Positions 39,886-48,488 of a stretch of 64,000 bases of DNA are shown piece after piece. Position 1 is the stretch's first letter. Each line of letters opens with the position of its first letter. The translations under genes and the position numbers were made by a program. Source of the DNA: JAPLST01 sp964397565 (GTDB lineage Bacteria > Auribacterota > UBA3054 > JAPLST01); contig CAYNJC010000017.1 in assembly GCA_964397565.1 (NCBI GenBank), positions 1-64,000 of the forward strand. Reading direction: 5' to 3'. The notes beneath the pieces are model-generated. The model had not been told where the DNA came from. It saw only the letters and a list, made by a program, of their open reading frames with translations, and ran no database searches.

Positions 39886-39924
39886 CAGCAACATGTGTTG
39901 TTGCCTTTAGAGATGATTGGAAAC

Positions 39925-41019
39925 ATGGAAAAACAAAACACTATATTCAAGGACAACCTGTTCACGCGGCTTTTCTGGCCTCTGATGGCGCTTGGACTTC
40001 TGCTTGTCTTCAATCTTATATGCACACAAGGATTCTTCCATATAGAAGTGCGCGACGGACATTTTTATGGAACGCTCCTTGACATACTAAACCATGGCAG
40101 CAAAGTCATGGTTCTTGCCATTGGCATGACGCTGGTTATTGCGACAAAAGGCGTTGACCTTTCGGTCGGCGCCGTGATGGCGGTTGCGGGCGCCGTGGCG
40201 GCTCTGCTTGTAGGCCAGGTCGAGCATGGATGGATATTCTGCGATGGATTCACCCTTGGCGGTCTTGTTCCCCTGCTGAACGCCCATCAGCTCTCCTGGT
40301 TTCTCCCGGTCATTGCGGCCTTGCTGGTTTCACTGGTCGCAGGCTTCTGGAATGCGCTGCTCGTGGCGGGATTCAGAATTCAGCCGATCGTCGCCACCCT
40401 TGTCCTGATGGTTGCCGGCAGGGGCATTGCACAGCTAATCACTGACGGACAGATAATTACATTCACAAACACGGGCCTTGTTTATCTCGGCAACGGATAT
40501 TTTCTCCGCGTTCCGGTTTCGGTCTGGATTGCGATGGGCGTTTTCACAGTGGTCGCGATTCTTGTCAGAAAAACCGCGCTGGGGCTCTTTATAGAATCCG
40601 TCGGCAACAATGAAACCGCAAGTTTCTATGCAGGCATCCACTCGAAAACGATCAAGGGATTAACCTATGTCATCTGTGGATTGTGCGCCGGTGTTGCAGG
40701 TCTTATCGCGTCTTCCAATATCAAATGCGCGGACTCTAATAATGCCGGACTCTATCTTGAACTTGATGCGATTCTGGCAGTGGTTATCGGTGGAACTTCT
40801 CTGAACGGCGGAAGATTCTTTCTCGCCGGTTCAATTGCAGGAGCGATTCTCATCCAGACCCTCACGACAACAATGTATGCCAGGGATGTGAGCCCGCACG
40901 TGGCGGCAGTCCCTAAAGCTCTTGTCATCATCATGGTCTGTCTCATGCAGTCGGAAACATTCCGGAACAGAGCGGCGGGAATTTTCAAGAGATCACGAAA
41001 GCGGGCATGGTCATTGTGA
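39925..41019 (+). CDS. ytfT: Sugar ABC transporter permease (YtfT-like)
   Basis: 364 aa (from ATG 39925; ATG 39913 and GTG 39895 are alternatives). A BPD_transp_2-type permease with 8-10 TM helices and the GVDLSVGAVMAVAG motif typical of RbsC-like permeases. The C-terminal half has the GGTSLNGGRF coupling region. It follows ytfR by about 40 bp and overlaps yjfF, so the two permeases probably form a heterodimer, as in the E. coli galactofuranose importer. Confidence 0.87.
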   Translation: MEKQNTIFKDNLFTRLFWPLMALGLLLVFNLICTQGFFHIEVRDGHFYGTLLDILNHGSKVMVLAIGMTLVIATKGVDLSVGAVMAVAGAVAALLVGQVEHGWIFCDGFTLGGLVPLLNAHQLSWFLPVIAALLVSLVAGFWNALLVAGFRIQPIVATLVLMVAGRGIAQLITDGQIITFTNTGLVYLGNGYFLRVPVSVWIAMGVFTVVAILVRKTALGLFIESVGNNETASFYAGIHSKTIKGLTYVICGLCAGVAGLIASSNIKCADSNNAGLYLELDAILAVVIGGTSLNGGRFFLAGSIAGAILIQTLTTTMYARDVSPHVAAVPKALVIIMVCLMQSETFRNRAAGIFKRSRKRAWSL

Positions 41020-41999
41020 AATTGCTGAAACTACAGACACGCTATATTCCGCTGCTTGCTACCGCATCTGTTTTTGCGATCTTGTACAGTATCGGACTTG
41101 CAAGTTTTTCACACTTCGGATCTCTCCGTGTCTTTGTCAATCTGCTCGGTGACAATGCCTTCCTCGGCATCGCCGCGATTGGCGCCACATTTGTGATTCT
41201 TTCAGGCGGGATAGACCTTTCCGTCGGTTCGGTCATCGCATGTACCAGCATACTCATGGCCACTCTTCTGGAAAAGGGGTGGGTGCCTGCGACCGTGATT
41301 TCAATGGCCCTGCTCTTCGGCATATGCTTTGGCGCCGCGATGGGATGCCTGATTCATTGTTTTGCGCTCCCCGCATTTCTCGTGACTCTTGCCGGCATGT
41401 TTTTTGCGCGGGGGCTCGGCTTCATTATTCATCCTCAGGCTTTGGGAATCAACCATCCGTTTTTCCTGAACACGATAGGAGACAACCTTGCCATCCGACT
41501 TCCACACGGTGTTGAGTTTCCATTTACCGCAAGCTGTTTTGTGGTGGCCCTCCTTGTGGCAATGGCCATTGCCCACATGACCGTTTTCGGAAGGAATGTC
41601 TATGCCGTAGGGGGCAATGAACAGGCCGCCAAACTTATGGGCGTCAGGATCGGGTCTGCAAAACTCATGATCTACACGCTGGCGGGATTTTTCTCCGCGC
41701 TTGCCGGCGTTGTTTTCACATTTTACATGCAGTCAGGAAACCCGGCCTCCTGTGTCGGGCTTGAACTCGACGCCATAGCGGCAGTGGTAATAGGCGGAAC
41801 TCTTCTTTCCGGCGGCGTAGGATATCTGGCGGGCACATTCCTCGGCATACTTGTCCTCGGGCTTATCCAGACCTTGATAACATTTCATGGGGATCTCAAC
41901 ACCTGGTGGACAAAGATTGTCATCGGCATGCTTGTCTTAGTATTCATATTGTTGCAGAATCTCGTGACAACCATGACGAAAAAGGGAATCGCGCAATGA
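41007..41999 (+). CDS. yjfF: Sugar ABC transporter permease (YjfF-like)
   Basis: 330 aa. DNAFLGIAAIGATFVILSGGIDLSVGSVIA and AVVIGGTLLSGGVGYLAGT segments are nearly those of E. coli YjfF, the second permease of the galactofuranose ABC system. ATG 41007 overlaps ytfT by 13 bp; GTG 41016 (GTGA overlap) is an alternative start. About 8-9 TM helices. Same low-G+C character as its operon neighbours. Confidence 0.88.
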   Translation: MVIVKLLKLQTRYIPLLATASVFAILYSIGLASFSHFGSLRVFVNLLGDNAFLGIAAIGATFVILSGGIDLSVGSVIACTSILMATLLEKGWVPATVISMALLFGICFGAAMGCLIHCFALPAFLVTLAGMFFARGLGFIIHPQALGINHPFFLNTIGDNLAIRLPHGVEFPFTASCFVVALLVAMAIAHMTVFGRNVYAVGGNEQAAKLMGVRIGSAKLMIYTLAGFFSALAGVVFTFYMQSGNPASCVGLELDAIAAVVIGGTLLSGGVGYLAGTFLGILVLGLIQTLITFHGDLNTWWTKIVIGMLVLVFILLQNLVTTMTKKGIAQ

Positions 42000-42030
42000 A
42001 AACAAACAATCACAGCAAGGAGATCAAGGA

Positions 42031-42999
42031 ATGAAAAAGAAACTCGTGATGCTGGGGCTCTTAGCCGGCGTTGCAGCATTGTCAATGCTTCTTACAGCAT
42101 GTGGTCAGGATGAAACAACAAAGAAGAAATTGGTGGTGGGCTTCAGCCAAATAGGAGCTGAAAGCGCCTGGCGCACGGCTAATACGACTTCAATTAAGGA
42201 TGAGGCAGAAAAAAGGGGGATGGCGCTTAAATTCTCGGATGCCCAGCAGAAACAGGAAAACCAGATAAAGGCTATCAGAAGTTTTATCGCCCAGGGCGTT
42301 GACGTGATTGCTTTTTCTCCAGTTGTTGAGACGGGATGGGAACCGGTCCTCAAAGAAGCCAAGCGGGCGAAGATTCCGGTGATTCTCTCGGACAGGTCTG
42401 TTGAAGTCTCCGATCCAAGTCTGTATGTGACCTTCATCGGTTCCGATTTCGTAGAGGAAGGACGCAGAGCCGGCCAATGGCTGGCTGAAACAACCGGTGG
42501 TAAAGCACAGATTGCGGAACTTGTCGGAACTCCGGGCGCGGCTCCCGCCATTGACCGCAAAAAAGGATTCGAAGAAGTAATTGCAGAATATCCTGAGATG
42601 CAGATCATCAAATCCCAGAGCGGTGATTTTACAAGGGCTAAAGGCAAGGAAGTCATGGAGGCATTTCTGAAATCTCCGGAAGGCAATACTATAACGGCGC
42701 TATATGCCCACAATGACGATATGGCTCTGGGTGCCATTCAGGCAATAGAAGAGGCCGGGAAGAAACCTGGAAAGGATATTGTAATTGTCTCTATTGACGG
42801 TGTCAGGGGAGCTTTTGAAGCGATGGTTGCTGGCAAACTGAACTGCACGGTTGAATGCAATCCGCTCATAGGCCCTCAGCTTTTCGACGTGATTGAGAAC
42901 ATTACAGATGGCAAGGAAGTTGCCAAACGAGTTGTTTCGGAAGAAGGCGTATACGACCAGACCCAAGCGGCAAAAGCGCTGCCCAAAAGAAAGTACTGA
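42031..42999 (+). CDS. ytfQ: Galactofuranose-type sugar-binding lipoprotein (YtfQ-like)
   Basis: 322-aa periplasmic solute-binding protein. A signal peptide ends in L-T-A-C, so it is lipid-anchored, unlike the soluble E. coli protein. The mature part tracks E. coli YtfQ throughout: VVGFSQIGAESAWR, QQKQENQIKAIRSF, GWEPVLKEAK, AIDRKKGF, SQSGDFTRAKGKEVME and AHNDDMALGAIQAI. E. coli YtfQ binds galactofuranose. The adjacent beta-L-arabinofuranosidase suggests the ligand here could be L-arabinofuranose or a related furanose. AAGGAG upstream of the start. Confidence 0.9.
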   Translation: MKKKLVMLGLLAGVAALSMLLTACGQDETTKKKLVVGFSQIGAESAWRTANTTSIKDEAEKRGMALKFSDAQQKQENQIKAIRSFIAQGVDVIAFSPVVETGWEPVLKEAKRAKIPVILSDRSVEVSDPSLYVTFIGSDFVEEGRRAGQWLAETTGGKAQIAELVGTPGAAPAIDRKKGFEEVIAEYPEMQIIKSQSGDFTRAKGKEVMEAFLKSPEGNTITALYAHNDDMALGAIQAIEEAGKKPGKDIVIVSIDGVRGAFEAMVAGKLNCTVECNPLIGPQLFDVIENITDGKEVAKRVVSEEGVYDQTQAAKALPKRKY

Positions 43000-43081
43000 C
43001 GATATGAAATTCAATGAACAGTGTTTCAATAGGTCAACTTCTACACACTAACTTATTACAACAATGACTCTGGAGATCACC

Positions 43082-45103
43082 ATGAAACTCGCAACATCCA
43101 TTCTTCTGACACTGGGATGCTTGTCCGCAGGCGCCGCTGAAGCGCACGCACCCGCAACGGGCACCACGACGCTGCAAGCGGTGGCCTTCCGGCCGTATCC
43201 AATCAAGGCGATCAAACCCGGCGGCTGGCTGGCCAAGCAGCTCAAGATCCAAGCCGATGGCATGAGCGGCCACTTGGACGAATTCTGGCCGGATCTGAAG
43301 GACAGCCGCTGGATCGGCGGAACAGGAACGCAGAACGACTGGGAGCGCATGCCGTACTGGCTGGACGGGGTCATCCCGCTGGCGTGGCAGCTTGACGATG
43401 CCCCGCTGAAAGCCCGGATCACCGGGTACATAGATCAGATCATCAAGCGTCAGGGGAAAGACGGCTGGATTGGCCCGAGGCCCGAGGAGCATAATAACTA
43501 TAACGACCGGTGGGTGCAGCTTCTCCTGCTGAAGCTGCTGACGGTCTATTACGACGCGAGTGGCGACGCGCGCGTTCCGGCCGTAGTGGAGAAGTCCCTG
43601 CGCTGCTTCGCGCGTTCCTTCAAGGAAGGGAAAGATTTGAGCGGATGGGGGCAGGATCGCGGCTTCGAGGGGCTTATTGCGGTGTACTGGCTGTATGAGA
43701 GAACCAAGGAGCCCTGGTTGCTGGACCTGGCCGAACAATTGCGTCAGCATACCCTGGATTGGCAGAAGACATTCTCACACTGGGCCCATACCGGGCGCAC
43801 GCCCACGGGCAAATGGAACAGGGAGGGCCATGTCGTCAACAACGCCATGGCCATCAAGGCCGGCGCTCTGTATTGGCGACTGAGCGGCAAGGAGGCGGAC
43901 CGGCAATTCGTGTATGAAATGATGGGCAAGCTCGATCAGTGTCACGGCATGCCCACCGGTGTGTTCAGCGGCGACGAATGCCTGGCTGGCTTGAGTGCGA
44001 TCCAGGGCACGGAACTGTGTTCAGTGGTGGAATATATGTACACTCTGGAGTGCTTGATCTCCATCCTTGGCGATCCCTTGCTGGCCGACCGTCTGGAACG
44101 GATTGCTTACAATGCGCTACCAGCTACCATCTCGAAGAACATGTGGTCGCACCAGTATGACCAGCAGGTGAACCAGATCGAATGCAGTGTCCGGACCAAC
44201 CGTTCGTGGACCACCAACGCAGGGGATTCCAACATCTTCGGGTTAGAACCCAGTTTCGGATGCTGCACGGCGAACTTCAGCCAGGGCTGGCCGAAGTTCG
44301 CCGCTCATCTGTGGATGCAGACCGCAGACGGCGGCATCGCCGCCGTGGCCTATGCGCCGTCCCGGCTAGTGACGCAGATCGGCACGGTGCCGGTGTCGGT
44401 GGAACTGGAGACCGGCTATCCCTTCCGCGACGAACTGCGCTTCACGGTGAGCGTCGCGCAGGCGGTGGATTTCCCCCTGCTGCTACGGATTCCGCAATGG
44501 GCGAAGCAGGCCACTTTGGAGATGGACGGCAAGAGCCAGCGCATCGAAGCGCCGGGCTCCTTCTACCGGATTCAGCGCCGCTGGCAAGGAAAGGTCGTGC
44601 TGACCCTGAAGCTGCCGATGAACCCCGAAGCCCTGCCGAGGCCGAACGGAGCCCTCTCCATCGCGCGCGGCCCGCTTGTGTATGGGCTCAAGATAGGAGA
44701 AGACTGGAAGCTGCTGAAGACGAAGGAGCCGAACCGCGAACTGCCGCATGCGGACTGGGAGGTTTATCCGACCACGTCGTGGAACTATGCACTGGCAACC
44801 TCGGGCAAAACTCTGGCTGGCGACATTTGCTTTAAGGAGCGGCCGCTTGGGGAGAAGGTTTTCTCTCCGGAGGGCGCCCCGGTGGTTGCCACCATCAAGG
44901 CCCGGCGTGTGTCGGAATGGCGTGAGGAAAACGGTTCCGCCCAGCCGACACCGGCCAGCCCCGTTGCCACGGCCGAGCCTAACGAACAGGTGACGCTCAT
45001 TCCTTATGGATGCACCAGCTTGCGCATCGCGGAGTTCCCGCTGGCCGGGAGTCAAGCTGCCGGGAAAAGCGCGGGGGCGAAAACCCGAGGAGAAAAACCA
45101 TGA
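43082..45103 (+). CDS. Glycoside hydrolase family 127 (beta-L-arabinofuranosidase)
   Basis: 673-aa exported enzyme. A signal peptide (1-22) is followed by an (alpha/alpha)6 barrel (about 40-430) and beta domains. The Zn/catalytic set of HypBA1 (Glu-x-Cys and Cys-Cys) is matched by T-E-L-C (near 43.99-44.02 kb) and G-C-C-T-A-N (near 44.26 kb), so catalysis via a Zn-bound Cys nucleophile is expected. ATG 43082 has GGAG 6 nt upstream; the ATG at 43064 adds six residues and is less likely. GC-rich again, unlike the transporter 80 bp before it. The gene after it is truncated. It probably releases L-arabinofuranose from plant or algal glycans for the neighbouring importer. Confidence 0.85.
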   Translation: MKLATSILLTLGCLSAGAAEAHAPATGTTTLQAVAFRPYPIKAIKPGGWLAKQLKIQADGMSGHLDEFWPDLKDSRWIGGTGTQNDWERMPYWLDGVIPLAWQLDDAPLKARITGYIDQIIKRQGKDGWIGPRPEEHNNYNDRWVQLLLLKLLTVYYDASGDARVPAVVEKSLRCFARSFKEGKDLSGWGQDRGFEGLIAVYWLYERTKEPWLLDLAEQLRQHTLDWQKTFSHWAHTGRTPTGKWNREGHVVNNAMAIKAGALYWRLSGKEADRQFVYEMMGKLDQCHGMPTGVFSGDECLAGLSAIQGTELCSVVEYMYTLECLISILGDPLLADRLERIAYNALPATISKNMWSHQYDQQVNQIECSVRTNRSWTTNAGDSNIFGLEPSFGCCTANFSQGWPKFAAHLWMQTADGGIAAVAYAPSRLVTQIGTVPVSVELETGYPFRDELRFTVSVAQAVDFPLLLRIPQWAKQATLEMDGKSQRIEAPGSFYRIQRRWQGKVVLTLKLPMNPEALPRPNGALSIARGPLVYGLKIGEDWKLLKTKEPNRELPHADWEVYPTTSWNYALATSGKTLAGDICFKERPLGEKVFSPEGAPVVATIKARRVSEWREENGSAQPTPASPVATAEPNEQVTLIPYGCTSLRIAEFPLAGSQAAGKSAGAKTRGEKP

Positions 45104-45162
45104 ACGCGCCAAAAACGCCTGCCTTGAATCTCGCCATCCTGATCGGCGGCGTCGACAGTTGA
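45100..45162 (+). pseudogene. Truncated gene: 20-codon 5' end cut by a repeat
   Basis: ATG 45100 overlaps the GH127 stop (ATGA) and has GAGGAG at ideal distance. It reads MNAPKTPALNLAILIGG and then hits the 162-bp repeat at 45157, which supplies the stop. A coupled downstream gene once continued here; its identity cannot be told from 19 residues. Confidence 0.6.
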
Positions 45163-45318
45163 CAAATGCAACTTGGGTATCTGGCATCCACAATCAGCAT
45201 TGCATGGTGATTGATCCCTGGCATCCGTGCAATCCGTGGTGGAACGCTGCTGGCAGAATTTTGACCATGGTTATTATGTGAGTGACTGGGCTGGGTGCTG
45301 CATGCCCCGCGCGGAGCG
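45157..45318 (+). repeat. 162-bp dispersed repeat, copy 2
   Basis: Same length as copy 1 (36506-36667) and alignable from end to end. It truncates the gene at 45100 and is followed within 5 bp by four-hairpin module A. Confidence 0.7.
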
Positions 45319-45322
45319 TCGA

Positions 45323-45530
45323 AGGGGAACGCGGCACGCCCGTGCCGCTGAGCGGCGGCGGGATTTCCAGATCCCGCCATGTTCTCGTGCAGCACGACAA
45401 TGTGGGTTGCAGAGATGCGGAAGTTGTCGGCGGTTTCCTGCACGGCGCCTTCCAGCAGAAAGTGCGATCGGGCGATCGCACCTACCTTCAGCCGATCGGG
45501 CGATCGGCGCTCCCTTCGCGGCGTGGCAGC
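45323..45530 (+). repeat. Four-hairpin module, copy A
   Basis: About 208 bp with four strong stem-loops: GCGGCACG-CC-CGTGCCGC, GGCGGGAT-TTCCAG-ATCCCGCC, TGCGATCG-GG-CGATCGCA and GCCGATCG-GG-CGATCGGC. A tandem copy B follows after 70 bp and an inverted shorter copy C lies at 51087-51210. Confidence 0.8.
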
Positions 45531-45600
45531 GGTGCAGCAGATGCGCGACGCGGTGTTTGCGCATCGACGTGGCTGCTGTGACAGTCCGGCAGTGGTGCCG

Positions 45601-45807
45601 AGGGGAACGCGGCACACCCGTGCCGCTGAGCGGTGGCGGGATTTCCATATCCCGCCAAGTTCTCATGCGACACGACAATTCAAGGTTGCAGAAGTGCAGA
45701 AGTTGCTGGCGGTTCCGTGTATGTGCCTTCCGCCGGAGACTGCGATCGGGCGATCGCAGCTACCTTCAGCCGATCGGGCGATCGGCGTTCCCTTCGCGGC
45801 GTGGCAG
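45601..45807 (+). repeat. Four-hairpin module, copy B
   Basis: About 207 bp, collinear with copy A. The hairpin stems are kept while the connector between hairpins 2 and 3 has diverged. Confidence 0.8.
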
Positions 45808-45909
45808 TCGCGCATGAACGCGGATGGGCGCATTAACATTTACAGAGCACAAACCTGTTGATTGCTCGGCGTGTTCAGCGCCTCGGCGGTGAATCTGTTC
45901 TGACTCCAG

Positions 45910-45940
45910 CGCAGATCGCCAGCTGAACTGGCTCCCACTC
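45910..45940 (-). repeat. REP unit, third copy
   Basis: GCAGATCGCCAGCTGAACTG and following GCTCCCAC match 36769-36800 and, inverted, 11566-11595. Confidence 0.6.
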
Positions 45941-46151
45941 TGCCGAGATGCAGCGGGTCCAGGCATGGAGTTTGCCGTTTTACATATCCATTCCTCCATT
46001 CTTCCATCCCTGTAGATGAGTAGATGAAGCACGGCACCCGGCCCCACGGACACTACGGTGCTGAACTCCAAATTCATTCGCCGCGAACGAATTTACGCAG
46101 CAGCAACCCTCCATTCCTCCATTCCTCCAGCCTTTCACTCGCCGCCGACGC

Positions 46152-46180
46152 TTGCCTCACCACGGAAATTTTGTTACACT
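46152..46180 (+). promoter_or_regulatory. Promoter of the DUF1638 gene, very short leader
   Basis: TTGCCT (46152-46157), 17-bp spacer, TACACT (46175-46180). The -10 box ends 12 nt before ATG 46193, so the leader would be about 5 nt and no ribosome site fits. Confidence 0.55.
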
Positions 46181-46192
46181 ACCCGCACGACT

Positions 46193-46957
46193 ATGAAGCT
46201 CTGCCTGTTGGCCTGTAATGTTTTTCTGCGCGAAGCGTGCCACTGCCTGGTGCGTTCACCGCATGTGATTGATCCCCTCTTTCTCGAACTGGGCGAACAC
46301 GCCCGGCCAGATGGTTTACGCGCCATGCTCCAGGCGAAGATTGACGAATGCAGCGCGGCGCCGCGTGGCTATGACGCCATTTGCCTGCTGTACGGCCTGT
46401 GCGGCAATGCGACCAACGGCTTGGTTGCGCGTTCGATTCCACTGGTCCTGCCGCGCGCGCATGATTGCTGTACCGTGCTGCTGGGCTCGAAGCACCGTTT
46501 TCGCGAACTGTTCGGCGATAATCCCAGCACGCCGTTCAGTTCGGTTGGCTATGCCGAGCGCGGCGATTATTATTTGCGCCTCGACGAGGGCATGCCGACG
46601 GTGCATTGCGGCGATGGGTATGCCGAGCTGGTTGCGCGCTATGGCGAGGAGAACGCGCGCTATGTCTGGGAGACGATGCATCCCACCGGCGCGGCGGCCA
46701 GCCACAAAGCCGTCTTCATCGAATTTGACGAGACCGCCCATCTCGGTCTGGCGCAGCGCGTCCGCCAGCAGGCCGAACAGGAGCAGAAGGAGTTTACTTT
46801 GTTGCGCGGCGACTTGCGCTTGATCCGGGCCTTGCTCGACGGCGCATGGTCTGACGAGGATTTTCTGGTCGTGCCGCCCGGTCAGTCTGTCGCGGCCGTG
46901 TACGACTGGGACACGATTGTGCGCGCCGAACCCTTGCCTGGAGTTGCACCATGCTGA
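46193..46957 (+). CDS. DUF1638 family protein
   Basis: 254 aa. Family features: KLCLLACNVFLREACHCL start, a YDAICLLYGLCGNATNGL core, and the Cys/His set RAHDCCTVLLGSK. DUF1638 proteins are known from anaerobes and methanogens near corrinoid methyltransferases and activase-type ATPases; their reaction is unproven. The conserved Cys residues (C8, C16, and the CC pair) suggest metal or cofactor binding. An in-frame extension to 46058 lies in non-coding sequence. It overlaps the MgtC gene by 7 bp. Confidence 0.8.
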   Translation: MKLCLLACNVFLREACHCLVRSPHVIDPLFLELGEHARPDGLRAMLQAKIDECSAAPRGYDAICLLYGLCGNATNGLVARSIPLVLPRAHDCCTVLLGSKHRFRELFGDNPSTPFSSVGYAERGDYYLRLDEGMPTVHCGDGYAELVARYGEENARYVWETMHPTGAAASHKAVFIEFDETAHLGLAQRVRQQAEQEQKEFTLLRGDLRLIRALLDGAWSDEDFLVVPPGQSVAAVYDWDTIVRAEPLPGVAPC

Positions 46958-47643
46958 TGGACTGGTTGCATTCAGAAACGTCGGATTACGTCTTGCGCAT
47001 CTGCGCGGCCGCGCTGTGCGGCGGGATTATCGGCTTTGAACGCGACCGGCACGGCAAAGCCGCCGGCGTGCGCACGCACCTGCTGGTCTCGGTTGGCTCG
47101 GCGCTCTTCACCGTCATGTCGTTTGTCATTGCCGCCGCCGCTGGCCAAGCCAGTGATCCCGGCCGGATCGCCGCGCAGGTGGTCACCGGCATGGGCTTTC
47201 TCGGCGCCGGCACGATTATGAAGGAAGGCATGAATGTGCGCGGCCTGACCACGGCCGCCTGTTTGTGGACCGTGTCTGCCATCGGCATGACCTGCGGCGC
47301 GGCGCGTTATGGCCTGGCGGGCGCCGCGACCCTGCTGACGATCGGCTTCTTGATTGGCTTGAATTATTTCGAACAGTTGTATCACAAGGACATTGATCGC
47401 ATGCTGAAAATCACGTGCGCCCACTCGGTTGACGTGGCCACCGTGATTGCCTGCGTCAAACAGCATAATTTGGTGATTGATTCGCTCGATTTGAGCCGCA
47501 ATTACGACGACGACACCACGGTCATCCGCCTGCTGCTGCACATGCACAGCAGCACGTTTACCGACGCCCAGTCGAGCGCGCTGGTCAACAGCATCGAGGA
47601 ATGCGGGGTAAAACTGAAGTCGGTCAAGTGGGAGCGGCCGTGA
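46951..47643 (+). CDS. MgtC/SapB family membrane protein
   Basis: 230 aa. Four to five TM helices in the first 150 residues with family boxes CGGIIGFERDRHGKAAGVRTHLLV, GMGFLGAGTIMKE and GLTTAACLWTVSAIGM, then a cytosolic ACT-like C-terminal domain (about 155-228). MgtC proteins are linked to growth under low Mg2+, while many homologues are uncharacterised. It starts within the end of the DUF1638 gene (ATG 46951, or ATG 46957 as TGATG), so it is translationally coupled to it. Confidence 0.88.
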   Translation: MLMDWLHSETSDYVLRICAAALCGGIIGFERDRHGKAAGVRTHLLVSVGSALFTVMSFVIAAAAGQASDPGRIAAQVVTGMGFLGAGTIMKEGMNVRGLTTAACLWTVSAIGMTCGAARYGLAGAATLLTIGFLIGLNYFEQLYHKDIDRMLKITCAHSVDVATVIACVKQHNLVIDSLDLSRNYDDDTTVIRLLLHMHSSTFTDAQSSALVNSIEECGVKLKSVKWERP

Positions 47644-47864
47644 GTGGTGAGTGATCGGTGATCGGTGCGGCGGTGGCAGGTGGCGAGTATCTGAACCCAG
47701 AACTATGGACACCTTCATCCTTCTACAATCCTTAATCATCATTCGTCAATCACTGCGATTGAAAATTGACGATCAACGATTGAAGAAGTACGAAGTAAAG
47801 ACTTGAACCCTGAAGGTGGTCGGTGCGGCGGTGCGGCGGTGTTCGGTATTCAGTCGCTGCCTGA

Positions 47865-47890
47865 GCCCTGAACCCTGAACCCTGAACCCT
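47865..47890 (+). repeat. Heptamer tandem repeat (CCCTGAA)
   Basis: About 3.5 copies of CCCTGAA in a row; related single copies near 48190 and 51405. Confidence 0.7.
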
Positions 47891-47906
47891 GCAGCACCCA
47901 AGATGT

Positions 47907-48033
47907 TACTAATGAATGCGCTTACTAGGTGTCATGCCAATTGTGGCCGCGGGCGCTGACCGCGGCTGCAGAAGCCGCCCTCACCGCGGGCGGCTACAAG
48001 GACGCTGCAACGTAGAAAGCGCATTCATTAGTA
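47907..48033. mobile_element. MITE-like element, copy 2 (127 bp)
   Basis: Perfect 17-bp terminal inverted repeats: TACTAATGAATGCGCTT and its reverse complement at 48017-48033. The interior is nearly identical to copy 1 but lacks its inserted segment of about 30 bp. No target duplication is obvious. Confidence 0.75.
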
Positions 48034-48463
48034 TATGGTCACGAAGACACGAAGAAATCGCAACTGCGAGCATTGATTATTGTGCAGCCGCAGCCTGCTG
48101 CGCTTTAGCCACTACCACCGTTATTGTTGTTGCTGTTTCTTCTTCGTGTCTTCGTGCCTTTGTGGCAAATTTATCTGCTTCCGCCCTGAATCCTGAACCC
48201 TGCAGCACCTAAGATATTATGGCCACGAAGTCACGAAGACGCGAAGAAAGCGCAGGCATAGGGTAGGCGCCGGAACTCACTCCGGCGGGCAGGCGCAGCG
48301 ACAGCACTTTCACCGCCGAGGCGCGGAGCACGCTGAGCAATCAGCAGGCTTGTGCTCTGCAAGTGGAAATCCGCTGCATCGGCGTCCATCCGCGTTCATC
48401 TGTGGCGAAACTATCTGCCAATAGTGTTTGCTACCGAATACTGAACACCGAATATTGAATACT

Positions 48464-48482
48464 CATGCCTGTCACAGGCATG
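48464..48482 (-). terminator. Hairpin after the spoIID-like gene
   Basis: CATGCCTG-TCA-CAGGCATG is a perfect 8-bp stem right after the stop on the minus strand. No T-run follows, so an intrinsic terminator is only tentative. Confidence 0.4.
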
Positions 48483-48488
48483 CGCGCG

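Larger units (their letters stand above)
45163..46192. other. Long repeat-filled gap
   Basis: 1,030 bp: the rest of the 162-bp repeat, two copies of the four-hairpin module (45323-45530, 45601-45807), a REP unit (45910-45940) and a promoter (46152-46180). ORFs here follow the hairpins and are not credible genes. Confidence 0.7.
47644..48488. other. Repeat-filled gap with second MITE copy
   Basis: 845 bp: heptamer repeat CCCTGAA (about 47865-47890), MITE copy 2 (47907-48033), segments shared with 33.5-34.0 kb (TATGGCCACGAAG, ATTGTGCAGCCGCAGCC), and a hairpin at the end. No gene seen. Confidence 0.65.

Noticed and set aside
45227..45861. Overlapping ORFs in the repeat region (up to about 196 codons)
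   Set aside because: They track the hairpin modules in several frames, are Arg/Cys-rich, and change with repeat structure, not codon pattern.
47865..47890. CCCTGAA repeats considered as telomere-like sequence
   Set aside because: Only about 3.5 copies, internal to the chromosome segment, with no hairpin end.
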